Source of the DNA: Cristatella mucedo | Taxonomy: Eukaryota > Bryozoa > Phylactolaemata > Cristatellidae | Direction: 5' to 3' | Length of the DNA stretch: 64,000 bases | Assembly (NCBI GenBank): GCA_009760855.2 | Contig: WPIO01000006.1 | Location: 4,894,501-4,958,500 of the forward strand | Shown here: piece by piece, positions 26,322 to 39,300 of the stretch | Layout: the number at the start of each line of letters is the position of its first letter | How positions within the stretch are numbered: position 1 is the first letter of the stretch | Notes under the pieces: generated by a model | What the model was told of the DNA's origin: nothing | The model's database searches: none | Seen by the model: only the letters and a program-made list of their open reading frames with translations | Translations under genes and position numbers: made by a program

Positions 26322-29300
26322 TATGTCAGCCTCCTGGGGAGACACGTCCTCGTGTCTGCAATAGCTCCACCACAGAACAAGCCATGCAGCCATAACAGAG
26401 GCTTTAACATGCTTAGTAGAAGCTGCCAAACAAGTCGTATCCTAAACGCGGTTGCAAAATGTCGCGGTTACAAAATTCGAGTTTACACAAGTTGGGCTTA
26501 CTAAAGTCATCAGGCTGCTCAATAGAAGTATCAATAGTCTACAAAGTTCTCGCAGAAAATCCTGTTCAGGGAAGACGTATGTTGCTTCTCCGGGTGCCGT
26601 ACTGTCTTGTTGGTGCCATCTCTCTGGCGTCATATCCTCGGCTTGGTCATTCAATTGCGATGATGCATGTAATGTGTGGAAGTAATTCGATGAAAACCAG
26701 TAGCCTCCACCAGGATATTCCAAGCTGCATTTGCACAGGTCGCGTTCAGTGGCGAAGGCAAGTGGCCTTCAGAACATGCGCCAGGCTGGCTTTCAGCAGT
26801 TAATTTTCCCGAGCCCGTCAACACCGCCATTAGCTACAACTTATAACAATCGTGTTATTTTGACTCAAGACAGCCAAGGCAAGCACGCCTAAGAATTGCA
26901 GTTCTTCTCCCTGGCACGTACTTACACGACTATACCTAGCTGCTCTGCTGCTGTCATAGCCACAGCTGAAAATTAATGACCCCAGCCTGCCACCAATAAG
27001 GAACGCCCAACCGACTGACCTAGCCTACTCATCTGACTCGTTGACGTCAGCACCACGAGGTAATGACAGCTACCGGAAGCATTTTCAAAATACCGACCAA
27101 AACCACCATCCCTGTGCACACATTCAAAACAAAAGTCACGCAAGCAAAACATTAGGTTGCAAAACATGTTCGTCACTGCACGAGCAGCCAAAATGTGACC
27201 GAGTTCACGGGTGCTAGACTATTCCCACTACGGCTCCCTACGGTCTTTGTCCGTAAAGAATAAGTAGGTGCTCTGTGCTATTCCAAAAAAGCTATGACAG
27301 CGGAATCCTCACTTGCAGCTTGAACTCCTAGCTTGAACTTCAAGCTGTGGTAAATACAGTTTACAAAAATTGCCTTCTCATTTCTGGACAGTATCTTCTT
27401 TTGGACATCAGCCAATTGGCCAGACATGTCTTTTGCATTGTCGTAGCACACCAAGTAAGCCTAGCTTGTGTGGTCTAATAGTATGTTGGTGCTCAGTCAC
27501 CGCACGCTGGCTTTCCCCTGACGCTGGGCAGCAGGAAGGCGGGGCCGGCCTCGAGGCGATGCAGCCCGCCTGTAGCTGGCAGGACGGTTCGAGCGGATGG
27601 ATGGGACAGCTGGAACGCTGACGGAGGGGTGAACGGTGGTGTGCTGGTTGCTCTGCCAAGCGCCAGCCGAATACACGGTGGTTAAAGACCCGTCACTGTT
27701 TTCGTGTCCTTGCATTTGTGCCGCAGAAGTGTCGAGCTAAAGCTTCGACTAAGTTTGCAAACATGCTTAAATACGTGTGCCAGCCATAGAAGAGTCAATT
27801 GAAACAAAGACTTGCTTGAAATTAAGATTGTCATTCTCGCGTGAAAAAGCTTTTGAATAAAATGCACAATAGATTGTGTTTTTAACGCCCCATAGGCCTA
27901 GGCTCCAGGGGATCCGTTCTTCCTGCCCACAAATTGCTGTTGGCGTTGCTACGCCATCAGTGCTGCTCCGCCCCAGCTCAAATCACACCGTGCTGAGTAC
28001 CACCTCATCAGGCAATGCAGTTGGACAGTATCGGCTAACTTAGCTGGACTTAATTGGAACGGGTCAGCTGTGGTTGTACGACCGGATAGTCCCGAAGATC
28101 TATTCTGCTTGTATAACCGCCTGCACGATGCCATTCCTTCTCTTTCTGCATTTCTCCCTTCTTTTCTCTACTGGCACGTTTCGGAGCTGCTTCCGTGACG
28201 GCCACTACATTCGTTTGTACGCTCGCACGCTTGCATCGCCTGCATATAATGCAATACAGCCGCCGTTAACGACACCTCAACTCGCTCGTGGGGATTTCGT
28301 TCTTCGTCGTGCTGCCATCGAGCTCGCGAGCCCTGCATGGCTGCGCCTCTCAGCACAAAACGCACAGCGCGTAGCATTCATTCGTTTATTTAGCCACAGA
28401 TAAGTCTAGCTGCCGAGTTTTTTACAAACTTTAGGCGTGTCTCTGCATGGGAAGGAAGGACTAAAAGTGGCAATTTAGAGAGGTCTAGTCTAGCTTATAC
28501 GTGATGCAAAGAATAGCTTGGCTGTGTTGCCCTCGCTTAAGTGAATTCAAATTTTGGCAATATTACATTAGCGAAATTGAAAGACTTGTCTTTGGAACCA
28601 ATGTACACCCCTAGTGAAAACTATTTCTTTAACAGGATACCAAGACTGTATTCAAAAAATTACAAAAGAACTCCCTTTTCTCCCATGTACACTTCTAATA
28701 TAAACAGCAGTGCATCAGCTTACGAGTGTCATGACGTACGAGTGTTTTGAGATACGACCTGTCTCTCGGCCGATTTTTATCTTTGAGCTGGGAGCTAAAA
28801 TTCGGATTACGAGCCAGAAAAGATACTCTACCGCTAGTTTCCTCAACGAAGGTCACACAGCTTGTGGCAACTCAAGACAATAAGAGTAGGGCAGCGAACG
28901 ACGTTCCGTGGCAAGACGCTGCCCTACGACCTGGGCGTGACGCCTAGAGCAGGCCTCTTGGTTTGCTCCTAGACAGACTTGAGCGAACCGTCATGGTACT
29001 TGGACGCAAAAGATCACCAGACTCCGGTGTTAAATCAGTCTTCGGCGGAAACAGCTAAGTATGTATTGTACTCTACTTAGGCAATACGTCTTGTGAGAGT
29101 TCGTTGCATAACTGATAACAATTGGCGAGTCCGCTTACAGGTTCAACCAAAAAACTAAAAGTGAGGAAAGCCCAGCAAAAAGGTCAAAAATTGGCAAATA
29201 AGATTCAGATACTAATTTCAGCTTTCTCCTCTAACTCTACTAGCATCTCCAAGTCGTCTGATCTCTAAGTTACTCTTGTACATTAGAATTAATAGCACTC

Positions 29301-30458
29301 GTTCATTGCAAGATATTCCATTGTATCGTTTGTAAAACAATATTCGCTATCTATAAGTACATTTTTTAATTTAAAAACACATGCCAAAAATCGCAGCGTT
29401 TTTGGGGATCCGGAACGGATTAATGGCATTTCAATTCATTTCAATGTGAAAAATTGATCTGACGTACGAGTAATTTAAGTCAATTTCAATGAGAAAAATT
29501 GATCTGATATACGAGTAATTAAAGTTATGAGCTCTGGCACGGAATGAATTAAAATTGTAAGCCGACGTACCACTATACTCGAAGTTTTAAATAAAAAAAG
29601 CAGTTCATACGTTAGATTTATTTTGACATTCATGTTGTTTATTGAGCTTGCTACCACAAACCATTCCACGGTGTTTCCTTAGCATCACATGTAAAAGGCC
29701 TGGAAACAGATTGAGTTATCAGCGGGTGCTTTATTAAGTGTATTCTTGTTTTTATTATTATTGTGTAATATTGTGCAAGAAGTTACATCAAGCGAGCATA
29801 AATTGTCTACCGTACCTTAATAATTTATATTGATTGTTCGCATGTGAACTGAGTTGGCCAGGGAATGTTTTGATTCAAGATCTCGCAAACTGGGCAGGCA
29901 TTTTCGCAGAGGACTTTTTCTTCTTTGTCTTGACAAACTGTTCCCACACAGGAATGTACATACACTGAGAGCTAGCTACCTCTGGGTACCTTGCTAGTCA
30001 CATTTGACTACTCGCCATTCTCTTACTCCATAAAAAAACAAATTAAAAGATTAGTTGAACACATCTGCCTTCGTTCACTTTAATTGATACAGCTCAGTTA
30101 TACTCGCTACTTCATTATGTCCGCTTAAGATTCACAAATTTGGGTAGTGATTCAAGACGAGCTATATTTATGAACAAAATATGGATATCATAATCCCCAC
30201 CACATACGCAAAGTTTATTTGAAAACATACTGAACATACATATCTGTTTTATTAATTAAGGATTGAAAAACCTTTGCAATCAAGAAAAAGTAAATTTAAA
30301 TCTGTAACCTAATAAAATTAACGTACAATTGTGTAGGGTTGTTGAAACGTATACTTTCTTTATGAATTCGGATTTAGTCTTAGCTTAAATCGATTAGTAC
30401 GATCTGAAATAATCCTGAAAAAGTAGTGGGCAGTGAGCTTTTACTTTTATAACAACCT
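26322..30458. other. Central spacer of palindrome, no gene recognised
   Basis: I see no inverted partner for this 4.1 kb and no convincing coding region. A GC-rich patch at about 27,490-27,660 is open on both strands but resembles nothing I know. The 28.7-29.6 kb part looks like a pogo/Tigger-type transposon relic, and 29,690-29,765 is an L2-type 3' tail. The region lies between the 5' ends of the two divergent CDT1 copies, and upstream of the inner-arm homology. Confidence 0.6.
28707..29573. mobile_element. Possible pogo/Tigger-type nonautonomous element
   Basis: The left end (CAGTGcatCAGCTTACGAG, GAGATACGA) and right end (GGAATGAATTAAAATTGTAAG, then GTACCACTATA) resemble the termini of pogo-type MITEs, which begin CAGTGGTACC and contain tacgagt motifs. 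About 45 bp is tandemly duplicated at 29,438-29,520. No transposase is evident. Boundaries are approximate. Confidence 0.4.
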
Positions 30459-31270
30459 TTAGTGGCTTCGTTTAGTAGTTCTTACTTTATTTAAAATACG
30501 CATCAGTCGTAAATGAAAACATGTGTTGGCAGAAATAGAATTTTCCTTAACCCGCAGATTCAAACTCATCTGGAATGTTGGCACCGTCGCGGTATAGAGT
30601 TGCATCAAAATGAATAGGTTGGTGCTAGGGTCAATTGAAAGGGCCGAGGACACAAGATTGGCCCCACACAGAATTTGTTGTTCCAAAACAGAAAAACTTA
30701 AGCGAAATGAAATCGACGTATTATCTAATGAGCCGGAAGAGGTAATGATATCGGTCGACATGTTACAATTTTGAATAGAGTATAATTCTTTAGATGAATG
30801 TGTGGGTGTTACCTTTCATAGGGCTTATGGCCTTAAAGTCGAGTACCCAGGCGAATACACAAAACACATTTGAATCCTTTTTGAGCGAATCAAATCTGAT
30901 AGGTTATCGAGAAGGATATTGAAGTCGCCTAAAATGAAAAACCCACGATACCTTGCTCAAAGAGCTGAGGGGAAATTAGAAAAGCCGGAGTTGAAGCTGC
31001 GATCATTGAGACGAGGGGGAACCGATTTTTATGCTCTCCATGCCAACTCAATGACTTAGACAACTGAGAGCTGACCTTAGCTCGGATGAACCAACGGTAG
31101 TTCTCATATGCCATTAGACAGACGGCCAGCCCTGCTTTTCTGTATGCTTCGTCAAGACTACTCTTTGTATTCCTAGCAAGCTTTGTGCCTGCAGTAAGCC
31201 AAAAACTATCCGAACGAGGACTCACATTAACGGCGATGTAAAAAAGTTCCGCAAATAATTGAGAAAAAAT
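30459..31270 (-). mobile_element. LINE remnant mirroring 23,480-24,130
   Basis: Minus-strand frames carry SLDEAYRKAG and a block with SFSVLEQQILCGAN that parallel the left plus-strand LINE. The reverse transcriptase core is absent here; similarity to the left ends near 30,640. It is the inverted counterpart of the left LINE, not an independent insertion, because flanking sequence is also mirrored. Confidence 0.7.
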
Positions 31271-31407
31271 CCAGTCTTTCCAAGAAGAGTGGAGATAAAA
31301 ACCAGTGAGGAACTAATCACCATGACGGAAAGTGAAGCCTTTCCTCTACCGTATGACAACGCAAGTTGCCCTGGCTGTATCTTTTCTGAAACAGGGCGAA
31401 CCAAGAG

Positions 31408-32139
31408 TGTGTAGCCGAGTTCCAGGGGTCAAACGCTAGTTCCCGCCAAACCCTGCCATACTCCGGCCACGATGCCACTCGCCATGCCGCCGAGCTAGGG
31501 TAAGACGAGCGGCCGTCAGGGTAAACCTCTTTGTAATAACGCATGCACCAACAACATCAGGGGAACTAAACAAGTCTACAGGAAGGGTCCTATACATAGT
31601 ACACTATGGGAGCGCAAGACGACGCAGCAAGCGCGAACAAACTTGTTAGTTGGGGTCAGTCGGCTTCTGCAGTTCTGTCGTTGTACCGACTCCGAGTCCA
31701 ACAGTACGAGCGTACGCCGTCCAAAACCCGGTTGGCTGAGTAACTGCTTAACTAGTCCGAGCCGACAACTACCACAGTCGTAAGCTTCCACCGAAAGACG
31801 CCAACACACGGGTGGGATCACGAACACGCTACACGGGAAACGCGGAATATACATGTCTCTACAACGAGCGAGCTATCCAGCTCCGCTCGGGCCTTGGGTA
31901 CTCGTTCCCTTGCGTGAGTGGCAGAATCGCCGGAGCACGCCTGCACGAATCCAGGTGCATAACTCGGCGAGACCGGGAGCGTCCAACACCACGACTTACT
32001 TGGCCAACTTCCCTTACCCAAGAGCCCCGGTGACCTCTCGTCACCACACATCCGGCAATGCATAGGTCCAACCCCGGCCTAGCCGGTGACCCTCATTACA
32101 GCCGCCTGGTTCCAGCCAACCGAACCCAGCCTGGGTACA
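31408..32139 (+). mobile_element. LTR-like repeat, copy 2 (solo), right-arm specific
   Basis: 732 bp running from TGTGTAGCC to CTGGGTACA, flanked by AGAG and AGTG (a possible 4-bp target duplication with one mismatch). The left arm reads straight through the equivalent site near 23,376, so this insertion came after the duplication. Internal coding region is absent, as in a solo LTR. Strand is arbitrary. Confidence 0.6.
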
Positions 32140-33288
32140 AGTGCAATGCCCGCAGTTTTGGACGTTGAGCTTGACAATTTAAGCTGGATTACAAACAATA
32201 AGCGTAGCAGCTGAATAAGAATCGAGCCGCATATGAAATAGCAGTAATAAGCCGAGGCTTATGGGCAGCGCTATGTACAGTTATGAACGAACGAGATTAT
32301 TGTCTGACTTATGACGTGGTGCTATGTATTTAGTAATGAAATACGAGGGCCTGACGCCGAAGTTGCTATCTTGGAGCTGAGGGTTGCTGGTCGGTAAGTC
32401 AAAGCGCTGGGCTTGAGGTTCGATGAGACAGTGAACGTGTCAGTCGGAAGTGGCCGGTCGTATCAGCCTAAGTATATAGCCCATTGTTAGCGATATAATT
32501 CTATTCCGGTCGTTAGATTTATGCAAGCAGTAGCGCACAGCAAAAGACGACATAAACAGACGCAGTTTATTATAGAATTGGGAGCCGGGTCTGAGCGGCG
32601 ACCGCCAGAGCTGATCAGTTACTGAGCGTCCCCAAAAGTAAGTTTGTTATTCTCGGCCGCAAGATGGCCTTTACTGGGAAGTCAGCGGACCCAACGTATT
32701 TCAACGGTGTTGCTAGCGATGCGTGTGTAATATTGATAGCTGCAGCATTATCGTTGGCATGTCGCCAGCTTATGGCCTTAGCACGTTGCACGCATCGTGC
32801 CACTGCCCGAAATAGTATGAGTGTCGCGCGGTCGTAACAGCAGCTTACATTTTGGCTGGCAGATTCATGTGAATGTATTATTAGAAATATTGGTAACTTC
32901 CGGCAGAAGAAATAGCCCCACTTGGTATGACGCGAAATTTTGGTTCGTCGTCCGAAATTACGGCTTGGTGCTATATAAAGACTACAAACAGTTTGGGGGA
33001 CGGGTTGGATCAGTAGACATTCAAACGAGAGTGAAATAAAAAGATTAAATAGCTGGCGAACTATTTTAGAAAGGTAATTAAATCTTGATGCTATGCAATT
33101 TAGCTGCAGTTTGGCATATTTAAGATATAGAGAGAAAGAGGTACAAAGAGAGCGTGTATACGAGCGCTTGCTAGCACACAAGTATTAAGATAACTATGAG
33201 GAGGTAAGGTATAATATACCGCTTTGCCACTAGGGAGGCTGGAAGCTTGACGTTGTCACGGGACATCACCGTTTTCAAAGGTGGATTT

Positions 33289-33381
33289 ATGGCTCAGTCC
33301 TCTTTGACGGAGTATTTCCCGGCGAGGAAGCGCACTCCCAGTCGACCGGAAAAGCGCCGCAAGTGCGATACACTAAACGAG
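33289..33381 (+). CDS. CDT1: CDT1 exon 1: start codon and PIP-degron
   Basis: This exon has 31 codons and starts [15 protein letters not shown]. It fits a PCNA-interacting box of the degron type: Q, then L three residues on, the T-E pair, Y-F aromatics, and a lysine four residues after the second aromatic. In known CDT1 proteins this motif recruits CRL4-Cdt2 on chromatin-bound PCNA for S-phase destruction. The donor is GAG/gtgagt. The ATG is the natural start because the motif normally sits at the extreme N-terminus. Confidence 0.88.
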
Positions 33382-36300
33382 GTGAGTGCCTGTATTCGCA
33401 AATTTCTCACTCTCTGCTGCCGTTTGTTGGCACAGCAACATGTACTGCTGCTCTAATGCAGTAGCCGGCACCTGCACATGGGGCCTAACATGCTGCTCTC
33501 CTTTTTTTACCTGTTCAATATAAATAGGACGAATGTGAGTCGTCGTCAATTGCTAAGGTGGCTGGGTCGGTTGAATTTTCCGGCAAGCTCACTGCAAGCC
33601 CAGCCAATGCCTGGTCCGGCCAAGAAGCAGCTCTCGGCCAGTCAGCCAGCCGAAGTCTGGCGAGGCGTGGCAAGGTTGCATCGCCACCATCAAAGGCCAG
33701 GCTAAGAACTTCCGCACGAAAAGGAGAGAAAGCTGTTCCATCAGGTCAGCCGAACGTTCTCAAGACCTTTGCCAAAGCTCAAAAACTAGAGACTATAACT
33801 GCCCAGCCGACAATTCAACGATCAACCATTGCAACCGATTTAACGATCAGCCAGGTGCTTGTTCCTATTCAAACTCGACCGAGAGCACTAGCCCTAGAGG
33901 TAAGAAGACCATCACCAGCACCAGCTCCCATTTGCAGCCACTTTATGTGCATTTCGTAGTAGCGAAAGGCCTTTTGTTTAAAGCAACAGATTAATGGTAA
34001 GACCGGATTCATTCATGGCTCTCTCGTGACGGCACCACCATCAACACCTGTCTCACACGGTAACGGGCATGTGGATAGTAACCCTAAGCCACAACTAAAG
34101 ACTCGGAGTTGCTTGCTGCAGCCAACTTCGACCTCAAGGTATTTCTTCATGTTATATTTCGGATTATGTGAGCGTTTGGAGTTCGCATGTGACTATCTCA
34201 GTCGTTAGATTATGCCGTCTCAGCTGCCGGAATGTTGGTAGTTGACTCTTGCAAAACCACAATAGGTTTTGAAATGGCAAATTTGCATTTGAAGCTGCAT
34301 GGAGTTTGGCATTGGTCCTTAGCTTAGTGTAGCTGTTGGTGATTACCCGTGACTGGTTCGTGTTTTGCTCGGTTATTCTTCAACTTTTCCTACTATCTCA
34401 ACTGATCTCATTACTCTGCTATGCTTCCCACTTTCCTTTTTTCGCTTGAGACGCAGTCCGTTGCCTACTGAGTGTATATCAAAAGCCGCTTAGGCTGTGA
34501 GTGGGCTATACAAAACTTCCCTGCGTAGCATCCACATAGTCTTTACGCCTTTGTGGAGTTACAGATGGAGATACATTACGTGCACTACTATCGATTAATA
34601 AAAGATCTTTTTGCGTACTTTTTAATTACCAAAAGCCTCTCTACTCGCCTGGGCATCACTGGCAATGCACTGCAGTGGTTCAGGTCCTATCTCAGTGAGA
34701 CACTCCAGAGTATTGATGTAAACGGACAACGATCATCCAAGTAACCTCTGAAATATGGGGTAACTCAGGGCTCTGTGCTTGGTCCGGTTCTTTTCACAGT
34801 TTATAGTCTCCCTCTAGGCGATGTAATTGCTAGGCACAATCTGGGCTTTCACTTCTATGCAGGTGACACTCAGTTGTGGGTTTGCTTTGATCTCTCTGTG
34901 CTCCAGCACCTCTAATTCTCTCAATTCTCTTGCTGCATATATCGATGACATCGGTACATAGACGGCAGCAAAGCGTCTTATATTGCACGAGGATAAAACT
35001 AACTTACTACTTATCAACAAACCAAGTGCGGTTCTGAAATTGGAAAGGCGAACACTCAAAATCAGCTCTTCAAGAATTTCTCCTGTTGAATCAGCAGGAA
35101 ATCTAGGGGCTAAGTGCCGAAGTGACCTTTCAGTAGACGACCACATCAGCTCCACAGTCTGCCTACTATAAGTTATATGACTCTACAATTAAAGCATGTT
35201 TAGGCAGGGATGCCACATCTAAGTTGGCGTCACACCACTTCTCACCGACCAACATTGGCGTCCCAATCAAGAAACGCCTCGAATTATAGGTTCTGTCACT
35301 CTCTTTAAGGTCCCTTTATTTGGTGACCCCAGCCTACCGATCAGATCTTCTTACCCAACTTGTTTTAGAATCGTACCGCCAGCTTTCCGGAATGTAATAG
35401 TTTACCTATACCTTGCATGAACCTTAAATCCTCTGGAGACCGTGTCATTCTCCCAAAGCCTGGAACTTAGTTTCGACTTGCATCACGACAGCCCCGGACT
35501 TGATCAAGTTTAAGAAAAAAATAAAATGCATATATTCATTCAAAGCGTTTAGTGGGTCATGTGAATCGTCTTTTATGTGCTTATGAGTGCTGACACTGGA
35601 GGCAGCCACTAACCACATTCGCATGCTGCTTACCGCACTTGCATGCTGACCCTAGGCGTGTCGACCCTAACCATGTCATTCTTGTTGTCACTGAGCATAC
35701 TAACCTAACTATTTGATCATGCTTACTTTGCAGCAAATGTAAAGTGCCTAGAACGAGAGTTCTTTGAGGGTTCTATGTCAAATGTCGGGGTAAGCTTGAC
35801 CTGCCGCTTACCTAGCAGCGTAGCCTATCGCCTAATGCTGTTCGGTGCGCGGCGCCTACGCGCAATAAGCTGGCCGCCACGAAACGAGCGTTTCTGGCGC
35901 TGACCTGCTTACCGTTACCTAAACGGGTCGCGAGTCCGCGGCGTGAATTGGAAAGCAAGACACAGAAATTGGGGATTTTACTGAACTTTATTCGCAAGCG
36001 CACAAAGTCGCTGTGCGTCTAGTTCAGCTTTATCTCCACACTCCTCGCACGTTCTCAGCTACACCAACACTCTTGAGGAGGGAATACTCCTCCACACTAA
36101 GCGCGACCCGGACCCTAAACCCTAACCGGTGAACTAGGAATCCGTTCCCACCTGTGCCGAGGGAATACCCCAAACACGCCAACTTAAACACTCGAGCGGA
36201 GGGAGTACTTCTCCACACTGAAGTGTGAACCGGAGTCTAAACCCTACCCGGTGAACTAGAACTCGGTTTCCACCAGTGCGACCGGAATACTCCACACACG

Positions 36301-39300
36301 CCAACTCAAGCACTCCTGCGGAGGAAATACTTCTCCACACTGAAGCGCGACCCGGAGCCTAAACCCTACCCGGTGAACTAGAGCTCCACACACACGCCAA
36401 CTACGCCTAGCTCGCGCCGGCAACTCCCTATACCGAGACCACGTGCTAGCGCGCACACACAAACACGAAAGAAACACAAAATGCCAGCTCGGGCGCGATA
36501 CGACCGTATTCGGTGGAGTCCACGGAATCCTCCTAGCGCGCTGTCTCGTCCTGTTCCGTCAATCGCTGGCGAACAGCCCGCCCTCCTCCCTCGCTTTCAG
36601 AGAAACGAGTGCGACGGCGTCGAAGCCGGACCAAAGACAAAAAGACACGAGGCCAAGAGCGAGCGTCGCTCGACTCTTAAATACCTAGCTGAAACAATGG
36701 GCAAGAGCTTAGTGGTATTGGGCCCGGACGCCTTGGCCCATTACAGACAGGAATTCCTACCGTCCCCAGGCCACTGGTCAAATGTATTATTATTATTATT
36801 ATCATTGGCCTTTGTCTGACAGCAGACGATTGGTTGCACAGTTACCTGGTGGCTACATAAGCGCCCAGTCTTAACTGAATTATAATAATAATAACAATGC
36901 ACTTGATAAAGCGCCCTCAGAGAACTCAATCTATTTCTGGGCGCTTTACACTTGCTGCAAAGGGAAATGCAATTGAATAATGCTGCTGATTGGGCAGAAT
37001 ATGAAGTATCGCAGTTTGACGAAGGTTAATGGTGGAAAAAGACGATAAATTGGCTCAATTCAGGGGCATTGTTGTAATATTTGAACTCTTGTATTATTAG
37101 CATAGAACTATTGGATACATGGTGCTGAGGTTGTGATTGTATAGATGCTTTGCACTAATTTCGAAGTAAGATTTTAGCCTCACTATGTGACGTTTCTGAT
37201 ATGCAGAATCTGGTCACCATCGACTCATGGGTTGCACTGGATGCTCGAGCAGCCTTTTCTTGATCTCTCGTTGAAGCGTTACTGCAGAAGTATGCTCGGA
37301 AGAGCCGTGGAAGCAGCACCAAGTTTGCCGTCAGCCTGTTTCTGCCTATGCCTGCTCGGCAGAGAGCAGTGTTTCTTTGCCCTGCAAATACCGTGAACTC
37401 GAAAGGATTTTCGGTTTCTGCGAATGGTTAGTCACTCAAATGAAAGGACGTCAGGAGCTGTGCACATTTGAAAAGTTAAAGAAAGGTGTGGAACAAATGG
37501 CATCCAGGTTAGCATACTTTACTTAAGCTTCCCAGCACCTCGCTTGTTCAGCCGTAAAAATCCGAGTGAAACTTACTTGGATACAAACCAAAGCTAACCC
37601 TAAGGGGCTGATTGCTTTTCAAAAATGTGTAAACGATCCTGTCAAAGGAAGCAGTCTGGTCAGCTTTGTTCTCTTCGGAAAGGGCGTGCATCGGCTGCAG
37701 TGAATTTCACCGAGCAAGCCTTCCTCGTGCTAGCTTATCTGATGTCCTAAACATTGCTGGCTCATATAAGGAAGTTCAAATTTGATCATATTAGGAAGCT
37801 CAAATTGTACATATAGTGAACATGGGGGCCTTTTTATTCCAGTAAAAGTCGATATCGCAGCTGGTCACCTCAATGTCAGCATCTAGACCGTCACTGATCT
37901 AGTCCTGTGTCGGACCCTATTCCCAGTCGTTGCATTGCACTGCTGCCATGCATAACCCATAATTAATATGTTATTGGGTGCACCTTTCAAAAAAGATAGT
38001 CTGGCCACTTCTAAGCATCCAGCACAGTACCGCCCAGTTTCTCTTTTACCATTCCTTCGAACCGTGGGTGAGCTGAACTCATAGCTCTAAAGTTCCAGCC
38101 TTTAGAGCTAATCACTTTTGCTTCAGTTACAACGACCATTTCAGATTAATGTCGCTTGATCTTTTGGCAGCTTTTTTTATTATTAGGGCGCCTCTCATCT
38201 GCTCTGCTATAACATTGCTTAAATTCGGGCTTGTTTAGATAAAGTTACCACGTCCAAGTTGGTCCATGCATGTGTGACATCCCGTCTCAACTTCTGCAAC
38301 TCACTGCTTACTGGCCTGCCAGCATGTGCGATCAGGCGATTGCAGCTGGTTAATGCAGCTAGGCTTGTCTGCGTGATCGCAGGGGTGCACTGCATCAAGC
38401 AACGGATGAATCGCAAGTATGGCCGAGCCTACCTTTCCTGCCAAGCTACGTAACCCCTTAAACAGATCGTTAATGGAAACCGTGCGAGTTCATTTGTACG
38501 ACCTGAGTCAGAACATTAGTGACCACATTTGAACCTACCTATTTGCGTCCCTGTGATTCTTCCTTGATGTCTGATTGATCACATTTGATGACCCGGTTAA
38601 CCCCGCTTTCGTTTGTGCAGATTTCACTTTTTGTAAAGCGAAATTTTCTGTAAAGGCAAAATACCACTTCTTTACTTTCTGCTGCATTGCCCATTACTTC
38701 TCGAAATCAATATCAGTGCAGTCAAAACTGAACCTCCGATGGTTATGCTATCCCATGTCCATCCGTATTAAGTAGCCCTTTTTGCGTTGATGTGGTTTTA
38801 CATAGTAGTACAGTAGAGATTCGACTATTGAAGATATGGAATGCCCTCTTCACGTTCTGAACTGTGTTTCACTTTCACTGGTCGGGTGTCTGAAGAAACC
38901 TCTGCAAAACTTATTAAACAAACGAGAGGATTCTTGTCGGTTCCAATATCTTGACAAAAGCAACAGTTTATGGCTGTTTTGGCCATTCACTCGTTTATCA
39001 TAATGCCAATTTAGGGTTTGTACTTTTCATAGAATGCTTTTGCTGCGTCGGAAGAGTCAACATCTACGCCACATTTTGTGGTCCTCTTATAGCTCACGAT
39101 ACGCTCTTTGCAGAACCTTTTCAAGGGAAATGCTTGGTCAGATTGTGACCGTGTTTCCTTCTGCTTACAATGTCCGATTTGAGAAGCTTCCTGCTGTGTA
39201 CGGTCGACATGCAAGCGACATGACGATCGAACCTAACTTCGATGCAGCTTCTGGAAAGCAGTTGATCACGTTGAGGGCGTCTCGAAAGCAGCAGTTTACA

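Larger units (their letters stand above)
30459..38869. repeat. Inner right arm, diverged inverted repeat
   Basis: This pairs in inverted orientation with 16,351-24,200. It holds exons 1-4 of the right CDT1 copy, the minus-strand LINE remnant that mirrors the plus-strand LINE of the left side, and several right-only insertions: LTR-like at 31,408-32,139, a 992-bp element at 35,785-36,776, and an L2 tail at 36,883-36,960. Collinearity of the CDT1 exons with the left arm anchors the alignment. Confidence 0.85.

Noticed and set aside
25649-32139. A complete LTR retrotransposon with a 5.1-kb interior
   Set aside because: The two LTR-like repeats lack matching outer target duplications, the interior has no gag/pol, and it contains DNA mirrored in the left arm, so they are separate insertions.
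36110-36370. CCCTAAACCCTAA-like motif suggesting interstitial telomere repeats
   Set aside because: It occurs once per 122-bp unit and is degenerate in two of the three units; the surrounding unit is not telomeric.
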